NCBI GenBank assembly: GCA_029287535.1
Contig: JARFQY010000004.1
Coordinates: 1-41,822 of the forward strand
DNA length: 41,822 bases
Source: Filomicrobium sp.
GTDB lineage: Bacteria; Pseudomonadota; Alphaproteobacteria; Rhizobiales; Hyphomicrobiaceae
Reading direction: 5' to 3'
The position numbers and the translations under genes are program-made. Of the stretch, positions 15,730 through 25,200 are shown one piece after another (within the stretch, counting starts at the first letter, position 1; each line of letters starts with the position of its first letter). The notes under the pieces are model-generated. The model was given only the letters and a program-made list of their open reading frames with translations. It made no database searches and was not told where the DNA came from.

Positions 15730-16791
15730 GTGCCAGTTTTGAACGCCGTGACGGGACGCCAATCCAAACCAGTTGAAGCGTTTGTTCTTGCCTTGCCGGA
15801 GACTGCAGGGTCGGCTCTTTACGGCATGGTGGATGTCTTGGCCGCGACCGGAACGCTTTGGAACGACCTCGTGGGTGAGGAGGCGGGCCGTCAGTTAATC
15901 GTGCCAAGGATCGTGTCGCCGTACCGGAAGCCCTTCACGTGCGGCAACAACATTCCCGTCAGCCCAGAGTTAGAATGCCGGCTCGTGCCGCCACCCGAAA
16001 TAGTGATCCTGCCTGAAATGTGGTTGGCGCCTACCGACGACTTGCACGAACGCTATGGCGACGTGAAGGAATGGATCAAACATTGCTACCAAGAAGGCTC
16101 GTCAATCTACAGCGCATGCTCGGGTTCTGTCTTACTCGCCTCGACTGGACTACTTGACGGCCGCCCAGCGACATCGCACTGGGGCTACCAAGACCTGTTC
16201 CGAACGAGCTTTCCCGAGGTCCAATTCGATCCGGCGCCGAACCTCCTCATCGCTGATAGCGCTGGCAGGATTATTACCGCTGGTGGAACGACATCCTGGC
16301 ACGACCTTGCACTTCATATCATTGCAAGACATTGCAGCCCCGGAGAGGCGCTCCGCATCGCCAAGGTTTACTTGCTCAAGTGGCATGGCGAGGGGCAGCT
16401 TCCCTTCCAAAGCTTGGTGCGGCGACAATCTCATGCCGACTCTGTCGTGCGCAAAGCAGAAGAGTGGCTTGCCTTGCATTTCAAGGAGTCGCAGGTGGTC
16501 GCTGGCGTCATAACAGCCTGCGGCATTCCTGAGCGCACGTTGAAGCGTCGCTTCAAGGCTGCGACAGGTGCGACGCTAATAGAGCATGTTCAGAATCTTC
16601 GGATCGAAAAAGCAAAGAACCTGTTAGAGAATGAGAACGAAGCTGCTGAAGAAATTAGCGCGATGGTCGGTTATGACAACGCAGCTTTCTTCCGGCGCCT
16701 GTTTAAACGCCGCACGGGCCTAACACCGGGCGCCTATCGCCGCATGTTTCGTCCGGTGGTTTCCGCGAATGGTTTGAGGACCGAGGCTTAG
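15730..16791 (+). CDS. GlxA-type AraC family regulator (DJ-1/PfpI + HTH)
   Basis: This 353-residue regulator has an N-terminal DJ-1/PfpI-like domain (about 15-200), where the nucleophile-elbow block is IYSACSGSVLLASTGLLDGRPATSHW with a Cys. The C-terminal AraC DNA-binding domain (about 245-340) has two helix-turn-helices, the second ending DNAAFFRRLFKRRTGLTPGAYRRMF. GlxA-like proteins usually respond to small metabolites. The GTG at 15730 has no good ribosome-binding site; an in-frame GTG at 15748 is an alternative. It faces the second osmC across a short shared promoter region, the standard position for a local activator. Confidence 0.9.
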   Translation: MPVLNAVTGRQSKPVEAFVLALPETAGSALYGMVDVLAATGTLWNDLVGEEAGRQLIVPRIVSPYRKPFTCGNNIPVSPELECRLVPPPEIVILPEMWLAPTDDLHERYGDVKEWIKHCYQEGSSIYSACSGSVLLASTGLLDGRPATSHWGYQDLFRTSFPEVQFDPAPNLLIADSAGRIITAGGTTSWHDLALHIIARHCSPGEALRIAKVYLLKWHGEGQLPFQSLVRRQSHADSVVRKAEEWLALHFKESQVVAGVITACGIPERTLKRRFKAATGATLIEHVQNLRIEKAKNLLENENEAAEEISAMVGYDNAAFFRRLFKRRTGLTPGAYRRMFRPVVSANGLRTEA

Positions 16792-17021
16792 TGCTAGAGG
16801 TGCTTGGAGGTTCTGCTCGGGATTTCCTCTATGTGGACGAAGCCAACTATGGCGATTTGCGCCAAGGTTGCCGCTGGCAGCAACTTGCTATTTTGGGTAT
16901 AGGCACGGTGATTGGTGCAGGCCAGTTTAAGCAAGTGCTTTCACGATGACATTGACACGATAACGGCCGGCTTGAAGGAGCAAGTCGCTCCAAACGGCCC
17001 GTCGAAACAAGGAGCTGGGTA

Positions 17022-17513
17022 TTGGCAGTCACATTTTCCCACATCGGCATCACCGTTCCGGATCTCGAAAGAGCCGTCGAATTCTATTCAAAGGCGTTTG
17101 ACTTCTACGTCATTATGCAGCCTACGGAAGTACTGCAGGACGACAGCGCGATTGGTCAGATGTGCGACGATGTCTTCGGCGAGGGTTGGGGGTCGTTTCG
17201 GATCGCCCATCTGTCGACAGGAGATGGCGTCGGGCTAGAATTGTTCGAGTTCCCGAACACTGAGGCCGAGGCGAATCCCTTCGAGTACTGGCGACCTGGA
17301 GTGTTCCACTTCTGCCTTCAGGATCCGAAACTCGAGGAGCGGGTCCAACGCATTGTTGAACTTGGTGGACGTCAACGAATGCGGCAGGTGCGAAGGTACT
17401 ATCCTGGCGAGAAACCGTATCGGATGGTCTATTGCGAAGATCCGTTTGGCAACATCATCGAGCTCTACAGCCACTCCTACGAGCTAACCTATTCCGCCGG
17501 AGCCTATGCTTGA
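17022..17513 (+). CDS. VOC superfamily (glyoxalase/bleomycin-resistance fold) protein
   Basis: This 163-residue protein has two beta-alpha-beta-beta-beta units of the vicinal oxygen chelate fold. It begins VTFSHIGITVPDLERAVEFYSKAF (His7 a likely metal ligand) and has GLELFEFP (Glu), VFHFCLQDP (His) and the closing signature YCEDPFGNIIELYS (Glu). All four usual ligand positions are therefore filled, so a metal-dependent lyase or dioxygenase-type activity is possible. The TTG start has AAGGAG seven bases upstream. A weak hairpin, GCCGG/CCGGC followed by CCTTTTG, overlaps the 3' end. The substrate is unknown. Confidence 0.88.
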   Translation: MAVTFSHIGITVPDLERAVEFYSKAFDFYVIMQPTEVLQDDSAIGQMCDDVFGEGWGSFRIAHLSTGDGVGLELFEFPNTEAEANPFEYWRPGVFHFCLQDPKLEERVQRIVELGGRQRMRQVRRYYPGEKPYRMVYCEDPFGNIIELYSHSYELTYSAGAYA

Positions 17514-17655
17514 GCCGGACATGAAGCCGGCCCTTTTGAAAAGGTACGACCCTGAGTCAGGCGAAGCCGGCTGTTTGCAACCTCCAACGAGGCGGCAATG
17601 GTATGGCACGCCGGTGGAATGTCCACTTTCAGGTGCGAAGCAGAACTCGCGATTA

Positions 17656-17853
17656 TCAGACTGAAGCAGTCCGGGCTGTCCCGTAACCTGCTGCCGAATC
17701 CGTTGGCTTGGACATTGAGGCTTGGCTGGGCTCGCCACTCTTGGCACCGTCGGCCTGATCTTTTTCAGTCAGCAGATGGATGACCGAATAGGCGAGCAGC
17801 AGAAAGCCAAATGAGAACAACACCATCCCGATCAGCAAAGCGAGTTCAATCAC
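17656..17853 (-). CDS. Small single-span membrane protein
   Basis: This 65-residue protein has one hydrophobic helix at residues 2-27 (ELALLIGMVLFSFGFLLLAYSVIHLL) and a polar cytoplasmic or periplasmic tail. The start is GTG, with AGGAAG about nine bases upstream. No family is recognised. It lies downstream of the DUF4345 gene in the same direction, about 140 bases away, and may be co-transcribed with it. Confidence 0.55.
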   Translation of the reverse strand: MIELALLIGMVLFSFGFLLLAYSVIHLLTEKDQADGAKSGEPSQASMSKPTDSAAGYGTARTASV

Positions 17854-17991
17854 TGTTGTTCTTCCTAGCGCTCTAATTCAATGGTTCTTCTGCAACATTC
17901 AGGTCCGCAATAGGCACACTTGATCTGAGTCGGGCGCCGTTCGTCGAGAGCACCAACCGAGTTTCAACAAAGAAGTCCGGAACGATCTTGA

Positions 17992-18366
17992 TTACTCTGG
18001 GAGCGTATAGAGCCAGTAGGCAACAGGCACCAATGCGAGTTCCATCACGGCATACAGAATCAACAGCGGCGCTGGCAGACCATCGACGACGAAACTCATC
18101 AGCCGCCCGATGACAAGACCGCCCGAGAATAGGATCGTGGTCAAGATCGCCACGTTCCTCAGTTTGTCATTGAAGGCCGAGTACAGCCAAAAGAGGCCCA
18201 GTGCCAAATAGAGGCACATCACGGCACGAAGAATATGTGCGAAGTTCAGATCGAGGTCGGCAATCCCGAGAAACGTGTTGGCGAACCAGTCCGGCGATAC
18301 CCCGTAAAGTAGGGCAATGATTGAGACGATAACGAACGCCGTCACGAGGAATGTCTTCTTTAACAT
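17992..18366 (-). CDS. DUF4345-like small membrane protein
   Basis: Starting at ATG 18366, which has AGGG about seven bases upstream, the protein has 124 residues and four hydrophobic segments. It resembles DUF4345 members in FANTFLGIADLDLNFAHILRAVMCLYLALGLFWLYSAF and in the closing VMELALVPVAYWLYTLPE. The longer frame to 18552 would add a 62-residue polar extension unlike the family. The function of this family is unknown; it is an inner-membrane protein. Confidence 0.75.
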   Translation of the reverse strand: MLKKTFLVTAFVIVSIIALLYGVSPDWFANTFLGIADLDLNFAHILRAVMCLYLALGLFWLYSAFNDKLRNVAILTTILFSGGLVIGRLMSFVVDGLPAPLLILYAVMELALVPVAYWLYTLPE

Positions 18367-18721
18367 GGCAAGCCCTGCTGACACGGTGCCATCATCGTTG
18401 AGAGAATCCGTTTGCTCAGCATGGAAACCTCTGCACCGTTGAGATGAAGTTTTGGCGCCTATCATACATGACTTTGGAATGTCGTAGGGGCTGGTTTGGT
18501 GCACTTTGTCGACGTGCACCTGGTCCGTCGTGGGGGCGGCCGCAGTAGACATTGAATGCTAGAAGGTCTGTGTCGGCTCCTCGGGGTGCACTACAACCTG
18601 CCTAGGCTACGACCTTCAGAAGGCCTGACGAGGCGTCGAGACCAGACTACGCCTTGCATAAGGACCTCTCCGGGGCGCTTGCCCTGAAAGGGCGCCTAAA
18701 CGATCCCAGCGGCACCCACGG

Positions 18722-18880
18722 TTATTTCGAGACCTTGAGCGTCAACGCGAGCGTATTGGCCGCATTGGCGAGGCGTTCTAGCTTCCGGACGGCGTGACGT
18801 TTGTCAGTCGCGGTTTTGCGTGCCAGATGGGTTTCAACCTCCTCCAGAAGTGAGTGAATTTCTTTGAATGTGTCATGCAT
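18722..18880 (-). CDS. Small helical protein, unknown
   Basis: ATG 18880 has a strong GGAGG six bases upstream, giving 52 residues rich in Lys, Glu, Leu and Ala. It probably forms two amphipathic helices (TFKEIHSLLEEVETHLARK and AVRKLERLANAANTLALTL). No membrane span or signal is present. The family is not recognised. It lies 46 bases downstream of the repeat-protein gene in the same direction and so may be the last gene of that operon. Confidence 0.55.
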   Translation of the reverse strand: MHDTFKEIHSLLEEVETHLARKTATDKRHAVRKLERLANAANTLALTLKVSK

Positions 18881-18926
18881 TTTTGGCCTCCGCTTCAGAA
18901 ACAGCTCTGCCAGAACGGCGCGTCTC

Positions 18927-19802
18927 TTAATCAGGCTCAACACACGTATCGTTTTGCTGCTGATAAGGTCGCATGCATTCCCAACCTTGACCTACGCTTA
19001 TGTCCGACAAAAAAGCATTCTTCGGGACAACGATTTTGGCGCAGCGAACGCCCTTCCTTCTGAAGCCCCGTTCACATTTCCAGTCGGTGCCAGACGACGC
19101 CAGATAAGCATTTTTGGGCACGGCTATTTCCGCGCAATGGTCTCGTGCACGCACATAACCTCTGTTGCACTTCCAGGCACTGCTGTAGGCACCCTCAACC
19201 GAGTACGCATTCTTCGGAATCAAGATGGCAATGCACTTCCCGTCACGCTCGTGGTAGCCGCGCTCGCACTCCCAACCGTGGTCGTAGTTGTTGTCAGACA
19301 AGTAGGCATGAGGTGGGACAATGATCTGAGCACACGTATCCTGCTCTTTCTTGAAGCCGCGCTCACAGCCCCATTCGTCAAAGTTAGTCGATCCAGTCAG
19401 AAAGCCGTTTTCCGGGACTTTGATTTGGACACAGCTCTTGCCCACTAGTCGGAACCCGTGCCGACATGCCCATCCGGACCCGAAGGGCGAGTTCGTAAGG
19501 TACGCGTGATCGGGAACAGCGATTTTTTGGCAGAGACCGGCCTGCCTGCGATACCCACGGACACAGTCCCAGCCATCGCCGTAAGACCGTGGAGTGGCAT
19601 GAGCGGGCAGCCTATTTGTGAGGGGCTCGGCAGCTGCCTGAGGCTCAGCGACGACTTGCTGTCCCGCCCATGCGATGCCTGCAAGACAAGTCAGTACCGC
19701 CAAAAGTGCTGGCACATGCTGTCCTGCCCATTGCGGCTTCGCTGCAAGACCTGAAATAGGATCAGTCACCCTCGCGGCTTTCGGGTTTCGGTATTTCCTC
19801 AT
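18927..19802 (-). CDS. Exported protein with seven Cys-pair repeats
   Basis: A basic N-terminus and a hydrophobic segment (about 31-48, VPALLAVLTCLAGIAWAG) form a signal peptide. A short linker follows, then seven repeats of about 33 residues built on GWxCxRGYxxxxxxCxxIxVPxNAYL. Each full repeat has two Cys, so one disulfide per repeat is likely in the oxidising periplasm or outside the cell. The exact function is unknown; such ladders are usually structural or adhesive. ATG 19802 overlaps the upstream TIGR02300 gene by 41 bases; a GTG at 19769 would overlap by only eight and is a real alternative. Base composition matches the neighbours. Confidence 0.8.
   Translation of the reverse strand: MRKYRNPKAARVTDPISGLAAKPQWAGQHVPALLAVLTCLAGIAWAGQQVVAEPQAAAEPLTNRLPAHATPRSYGDGWDCVRGYRRQAGLCQKIAVPDHAYLTNSPFGSGWACRHGFRLVGKSCVQIKVPENGFLTGSTNFDEWGCERGFKKEQDTCAQIIVPPHAYLSDNNYDHGWECERGYHERDGKCIAILIPKNAYSVEGAYSSAWKCNRGYVRARDHCAEIAVPKNAYLASSGTDWKCERGFRRKGVRCAKIVVPKNAFLSDISVGQGWECMRPYQQQNDTCVEPD
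18930..19574 (-). repeat. Seven tandem Cys-pair repeats within the exported protein
   Basis: The repeat units begin at GWDC, GWAC, EWGC, GWEC, AWKC, DWKC and GWEC, each 31 to 34 codons long, with the last truncated at its second Cys. The DNA is diverged between units although the protein pattern is kept, so the array is old and under selection rather than a recent slip-strand expansion. Confidence 0.8.
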
Positions 19803-20184
19803 CTTCGATGTCGTCGTCGATGTCCTCGTCAATGAGGAGATCGTCTTCTGTATCATCGGTATCAACCTCGTCATCGACGGATGCGACGTCGGGATTCGTC
19901 TCAGGAGATGGGTCTTGAACGGCATCGACAGTTTCTGTCGGCAACGTGGAGACTGCCGCCGGCAGATCCGTTCCATTGCCCCCAGCTACATTTGCGGTGG
20001 CCCGCTTTTCAGCCGTTGGCCTGGACGGTGGAGGCGGAGACGGCCGTACATTGAGCTCGAAACGCTCACCACAATTCGGGCAGACGACCGGAGAGCGGGC
20101 AAGGTCATAAAAAGGCAACGTACAATTCAGGCAGTGGCGCTTGGTCCCGCGCGTTGTGCTGGCTTGGGTTAGTTGAGATGTCAT
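19762..20184 (-). CDS. TIGR02300 family zinc-ribbon protein
   Basis: From ATG 20184 the protein has 140 residues. It opens with the family signature RGTKRHCLNCTLPFYDLARSPVVCPNCGERFEL, two CxxC knuckles that probably bind one zinc. A proline-rich linker and a very acidic C-terminal tail (VDTDDTEDDLLIDEDIDDDIEDEE) follow. The family is found mainly in Alphaproteobacteria and its function is not established. AGAAAG lies seven bases upstream of this ATG; another ATG at 20202 is possible. Its 3' end overlaps the start of the Cys-repeat gene, so the two are translationally coupled. Confidence 0.88.
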   Translation of the reverse strand: MTSQLTQASTTRGTKRHCLNCTLPFYDLARSPVVCPNCGERFELNVRPSPPPPSRPTAEKRATANVAGGNGTDLPAAVSTLPTETVDAVQDPSPETNPDVASVDDEVDTDDTEDDLLIDEDIDDDIEDEEIPKPESREGD

Positions 20185-20364
20185 GTTTGAACTTTCTGGC
20201 ATCCGCCAGTTGAATTTCTCTGACTAATCAGAGGCCTATGATTGCTGGCGGAAACCCGGCTGACTGTCTTGGTCGCCGCGGAAGTGTAGGCGTGTGCTGC
20301 TCAATAGCCTTATGCCAACTAGGCTGCTATCTGAGTCTGAGTTCTTTCCCGCCGTGGCGGTTGG

Positions 20365-21390
20365 CTATCGTTTCGAAAGTGACTTGATGGTAGCCAGTTC
20401 TCGTGCCCATTCGCGAAAAGGTTTCGCGGGGGTGCCGCCCATGCGAGCACCTTCCGGCACGTCATCTTTGACGTGAGCCATGCCGGCGATCTGGGCACCC
20501 TTACCAACGACGACGTGTCCAACGACTCCAGAATGAGCGCCCATAACAACGAAGTCACCAAGCTCAGCCGAACCCGCAATCCCGCTCTGCGCAACGATCA
20601 CGCAGTGCTTGCCGATCACGACATTATGCGCGATCTGTACGAGATTATCGATCTTGGTGCCTTCGCCTATCACCGTGTCAGACAATGCACCGCGATCAAT
20701 TGTGGTATTCGCTCCGATCTCGACATCATTCCCGATTAGGACGCGGCCGACCTGGGGAATTTTCCGCCACCCCTGCGCATGATTAGCATAACCGAAGCCG
20801 TCAGAACCGATCCTAGCTCCAGCATGGATCGATACACGATCACCGATCAACGCATGGGTTATGCTGGCCTGGCTACCAATGTGACAGTTGGAACCGATGC
20901 AAGTCCTGAAGCCGACGACAGCTCCAGCTGCGATGGTAGTGCCACTGCCGATGCAGGCCTCTCGTCCGATAACTGCACCAGGTTCGATGTAAACGTTTTC
21001 ATCAATTCGCGCAGTGGGATGGACCAGTTGTCCGTTTGGAGTGGCGCGCGTGTGAGCGCAACGACCGTGCACAGCGCCAGGGTAAAACAGGTCAATCGCG
21101 CGTGCAGTCGACGTATAGGGCGACTCGACGACGATCGCACTGAGCTCCAGAGGAGCTCGAGAAACATCGCATTCTTGAACAAGACATGCACCTGCGGCAG
21201 TGGTGCCCAATTGCTCGGAATAACGTCGGTTGACGAAGAATGTCAGGTCAGCCGGCCCAGCATCTTTAAGAGTGCTAATGCCTGAGATTTTTCGCGTCGC
21301 GTCCCCTTGGTGTATTTTGCCGCCTAAGATTTCCGCTAATTTTTGTACGGAAAAAGGTCCAGAACGCTCAAAAAATCCTGGGTGCGACAT
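20365..21390 (-). CDS. lpxD: UDP-3-O-acylglucosamine N-acyltransferase
   Basis: LpxD adds the second 3-hydroxyacyl chain (from acyl-ACP) to UDP-3-O-acylglucosamine in lipid A synthesis at the cytoplasmic face. The 341-residue length is normal. An N-terminal uridine-binding domain (about 15-110) is followed by a left-handed beta-helix of hexapeptide repeats (IGxxxxIGxx, about 120-310) with the catalytic His255 in KIDNLVQIAHNVVIG. A short C-terminal helix closes it. AAGGAG precedes the ATG. It is not next to bamA, fabZ or lpxA, its usual partners, so it may be a second copy. Confidence 0.95.
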   Translation of the reverse strand: MSHPGFFERSGPFSVQKLAEILGGKIHQGDATRKISGISTLKDAGPADLTFFVNRRYSEQLGTTAAGACLVQECDVSRAPLELSAIVVESPYTSTARAIDLFYPGAVHGRCAHTRATPNGQLVHPTARIDENVYIEPGAVIGREACIGSGTTIAAGAVVGFRTCIGSNCHIGSQASITHALIGDRVSIHAGARIGSDGFGYANHAQGWRKIPQVGRVLIGNDVEIGANTTIDRGALSDTVIGEGTKIDNLVQIAHNVVIGKHCVIVAQSGIAGSAELGDFVVMGAHSGVVGHVVVGKGAQIAGMAHVKDDVPEGARMGGTPAKPFREWARELATIKSLSKR

Positions 21391-21853
21391 GCAGACTCCT
21401 TGGTGGCTGACCGGAGCGCCGACCAGAATTGCTTGAGGACAAAGCGCCTGTTCCGCGGACTTGCCGAGCTCAAGCCCAGGTGTTCTTTTAGAGAATAGTT
21501 ATCACCTCGCGTCCCCCAGTGGAAACTTTGTTTTGCCGGTGCGTACAATACGCAGTGTATATCGCCTCCAGTACATCTTTGGCCGGTCCTGATAGCAAAT
21601 GACACGAGTTCAGTTTATTGTGCTCTGGTAGCGTTTTCCTGCACATTATTAGCTCTCTAAGCGACGCGATTTGCTGGATTTCTGCTCTTGCGAGTGACCA
21701 TTGTGAGCATGCTCACTGAAGAACCGCATACGATCTTGCCCTGCTCGATCGCAGCAGCGGACCTGCTTTGACTTGGCCCGTCTTGATCGAGTTGACCCGT
21801 GTACGGGACTTGGCTGAGCTGTGTTCGCCAGAGGACCGCAATGTCCGCTTAGA
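21391..21853. other. Intergenic stretch upstream of lpxD
   Basis: No gene is supported. The notable element is the 15-base inverted repeat TGCGTA-CAA-TACGCA at 21540-21554, 150 bases upstream of the lpxD start. A 20-codon ORF near 21711-21770 is too short and unlike any family to call. Confidence 0.4.
21540..21554. promoter_or_regulatory. Inverted repeat TGCGTA-N3-TACGCA, possible operator
   Basis: Perfect six-base arms with a three-base centre lie in the promoter region of lpxD. The length and symmetry fit a dimeric regulator site; no cognate protein can be named. Confidence 0.3.
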
Positions 21854-22228
21854 TCAATCTGCGGGCGTTATCCCGATTACCCGGTACTTCTTGTCACGGC
21901 CTAGTTTCAGCTCGAAGCCGACCTTATCACCAGCCTGTACCCGGCCGAGGTCAACCCGCCTCGTGACCGGCAGGTCCATTGTCATCGTCGGCCAGTTCAG
22001 CTCCGGCATCGGTTCGTGTGTGATGTTGATCATCTTCTTTTCAGCGTCCACCGAGTTTATAATGCCGACGCCGTCCGCGACAGTCCCAGGCTTTACCTCG
22101 CCGGGCGTCGAGACCTCGTGCTCCATGGCGCCATGTCCTGAGTGATCCATCGTCTTCTCCCCGGCAATGGCTACGCTTGCAAGGGCGAGAACGCCCATGA
22201 GTGTGATGGAGGCTAGGACTCTGGTCAT
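21854..22228 (-). CDS. cusF: CusF-like periplasmic copper chaperone
   Basis: From ATG 22228 (AAGGA eight bases upstream) the 124-residue protein has a signal peptide (MTRVLASITLMGVLALASVAIAG) and a His/Met-rich linker (MDHSGHGAMEHE). A CusF/CopK-like OB-fold domain follows. The metal site of CusF, one His, a cation-pi Trp and two Met, is visible in NITHEPMPELNWPTMTMDL. CusF delivers Cu(I) or Ag(I) to the CusB/CusA pump in the periplasm. It is the last gene of the operon, 51 bases after cusA. Confidence 0.92.
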   Translation of the reverse strand: MTRVLASITLMGVLALASVAIAGEKTMDHSGHGAMEHEVSTPGEVKPGTVADGVGIINSVDAEKKMINITHEPMPELNWPTMTMDLPVTRRVDLGRVQAGDKVGFELKLGRDKKYRVIGITPAD

Positions 22229-22279
22229 GCTTGTTTTCCTTTCTTGTTGTCTAGGTTTGCAATTGGCCCGCGGGCCCAA

Positions 22280-25200
22280 CTATTCGGCGGGTTGCACCGC
22301 TCCACGCGTCGGTGTTCGGTTTTCGGGTCTCCAGTTGTTCGAATGGCTCGAGAACCTCCTCCCCTCCCAAAGGAAATAGATAACCGGCACAACGAACAGT
22401 GTGAGAAGCGTCGTCGAAGCCATGCCGCCGAGCATCGGCAACGCGATCCGGCGCATGACATCAGAGCCCAGTCCTTCGGAGAAGAAAATCGGTGCCAGCC
22501 CGGCGACAATAACGAGAACTGTCATCAGCTTTGGCCGGACGCGCATCGCGGCTCCGGTCACGACAGCGTCGTGAAGTTCGCGAAGCGATCGGGGCGGTTG
22601 CTCACGGACTTGAGCGTCGATGTAGAGCAGCATCACCACGGCGGTTTCGACCGCGATGCCGCCAAGCGCAATGAAGCCGACGGCCACGGCGACAGAGAAG
22701 TTGTAGCCAGCCAAATAAACCGCCCATAGCCCCCCGACCAGCCCGAACGGGAGCGACAGCATGATGATGAACGTGCGGTCCAGTTTGCCGAAATGCAGCA
22801 TCAAAAGAACAAAGATGATGAGGACGACAGCGGGAATAGCAATCGCCAGCCGCTCGCGTGCCTCTTGCATTTGCTCGAATTGCCCGGACCATGCGATGGC
22901 GTAGCCTGGCGGTAGGTCGACCGATTGAGCGATTGTCTGCTGCGCGTCGGCGACATAACTTCCAATGTCGCGGTCCGCGATGTCGACAAAGACCCAGCCG
23001 GTAAGTCGCGCGTTCTCAGAGCGAACCAGAGGCGGTCCGTCGACATACTCTATATCGGCCACCTCAGCGAGTGGGATGTGTTGCCCGATGGGCGTCGGGA
23101 TCAGGATGTCTCCGATTTGCTCAGTCGTTTCTCGGAAGGGGCGGTCATAGCGCAGGATGATGTTGTAGCGCTCTCGGCCTTGCACGCTTTCGGCGAGTTT
23201 CTTGCCACCTAACGCTGTTTGGATGACCGACTGAAACACTGCGAGGTCTATGTTGCGACGGGCAAGCTCGCGTCTATTCGGGCGAATCTCCAGATACTTG
23301 CCCCCTTGCACCCGGTCAGCGAAGGCCGAACGCGTACCAGAAACCTTCTTGACTGCAGCTTCAACCGCAAGCGCGACACGCTCTATGGTCTGCAAATCGT
23401 CGCCGGAAATCTTGATGCCTATCGGTGTGCGGATCCCCGTTGAAATCATGTCCATGCGGATCTTGATGGGATAGCCCCAGGAATTGACAACGCCCGGCAG
23501 CTTTGTGCGCTGGTCGAGTTCCGCGATGAGGGCCTGTTTGGAGAGCCCTGGGCGCCATTCCGTCTGCGGCTTCAGCTTGATCCAGGTCTCGATCATGGAG
23601 ATGGGGGCCGGATCGGTTGCGGTGTCGGCGCGGCCGAGCTTACCGAATACGCGCTCGACCTCTGGAACCGTGCCAATGAGCCGATTGGTCTGCGCGAGAA
23701 CTTCCTTGGCTTTTGAGATCGAGACACCGGGAAGCGTCGTCGGCATGTAGAGAAGCTCACCCTCATAAAGTGCCGGCATAAACTCACTACCCGTTTTCGA
23801 GATCGGATAGGCGACTGACGCGATGATGGCAAATGCCAGTAACAGCACCAGCCAGCGGCCCTTGAGGGCGAACCGCAACAGGGGCCGGTAGGTCTTCACG
23901 AATAGCCAGTTAACTGGGTTTTGCATCTCCTTGAGAAGCCGTCCGCGCACAAACCACAACATAAGCACTGGCACTAAGGTCACCGAAAGAATCGCGGCGA
24001 AGGCCATTGCATAGGTCTTCGTGTATGCGAGCGGCGCGAACAGCCGGTAGCTCTGTCCTGTCAGCGCAAAGACCGGCAGGAACGAAACCGTAATGATGAG
24101 AAGGGAGAAGAAGAGCCCTGGTCCCACCTCCTTCGCGGCAAGGATGACGGCGTCGCGACGGGCTTCCGCAGTGGTGTCTTTGGGCATCAAGGACAGCTTG
24201 CGGTGTGCGTTTTCCACCATGACGATCGAGGCATCGACCATTGCGCCGATTGCGATCGCAATGCCGCCGAGTGACATGATGTTCGCGGTGATCCCCTGCT
24301 CGGCCATGACAACAAATGCCGCCAACACGCCAAGCGGTAGCGTGATAATGGCAACGAAGGCCGATCGCACGTGGAGCAGGAAAACGAAGCAAACGAGAGC
24401 AACGACAAGGCCCTCTTCGATGAGCTTCCTTGTTAAGTATCTGACCGCGCCTTCAATAAGCGGCGCTCTGTCGTAGACCGTTATAATCTCCACGCCTTCG
24501 GGCAGTCCGGCCTGCAAGGATGCGATCTTCTGCTTTACGCGCTCGATGACATTCAGCGCATTCTCGCCGGAGCGCATGACGATGATGCCGCTCACGACTT
24601 CTCCTTGGCCGCCTAGCTCGACCACGCCACGGCGCAGTTCGGGCCCTTCAACGACATTGGCAACGTCCGATAACAGGACCGGCGTGCCGCCGCTGGAATA
24701 GACAACAACATCCTTTAACTGGGAGAGGTTTTGAACATAGCCGGTTGAGCGAATAATGAGCTCGGTTTCGGCTTGCTCTATAACCCGGCCTCCCACCTCG
24801 CTGGAGGCGGCTTTGACCGCTTCCACGATCCTGGACAGCGGCACATCGTAGGCACGCAGTCGGTTCGGATCGAGGAGGACCTGGTATTCCTTGACGAAGC
24901 CGCCCACCGAAGCAACTTCGCTGACGCCGGGCACGGTCGCCAGTTCGAATTTCAAGAACCAATCCTGAAGCGAGCGGAGTTGGGCAAGGTCACGCTTGCC
25001 GCTCCGGTCGACCACGGCGTACTGGTAGATCCAACCGACGCCGGTCGCATCAGGACCCAGTTGCGGGTTTGCGTTTTCCGGAAGCGAGCCGGACACCGTG
25101 GAAAGAGCTTCGATAACCCGCGAGCGGGCCCAGTACTGGTCGACGTCATCTTCGAAGATGACATAAACGAAACTCGTCCCAAATAGCGAGAAGCCACGCA

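Noticed and set aside
16873-16925. Second sigma-54-like element (GGCACG followed by TTGGTGC)
   Set aside because: The GG-N10-GC spacing is not met.
18367-18552. 62-residue N-terminal extension of the DUF4345-like protein
   Set aside because: The polar, Cys-containing extension is unlike the family, and ATG 18366 starts directly before the first membrane helix.
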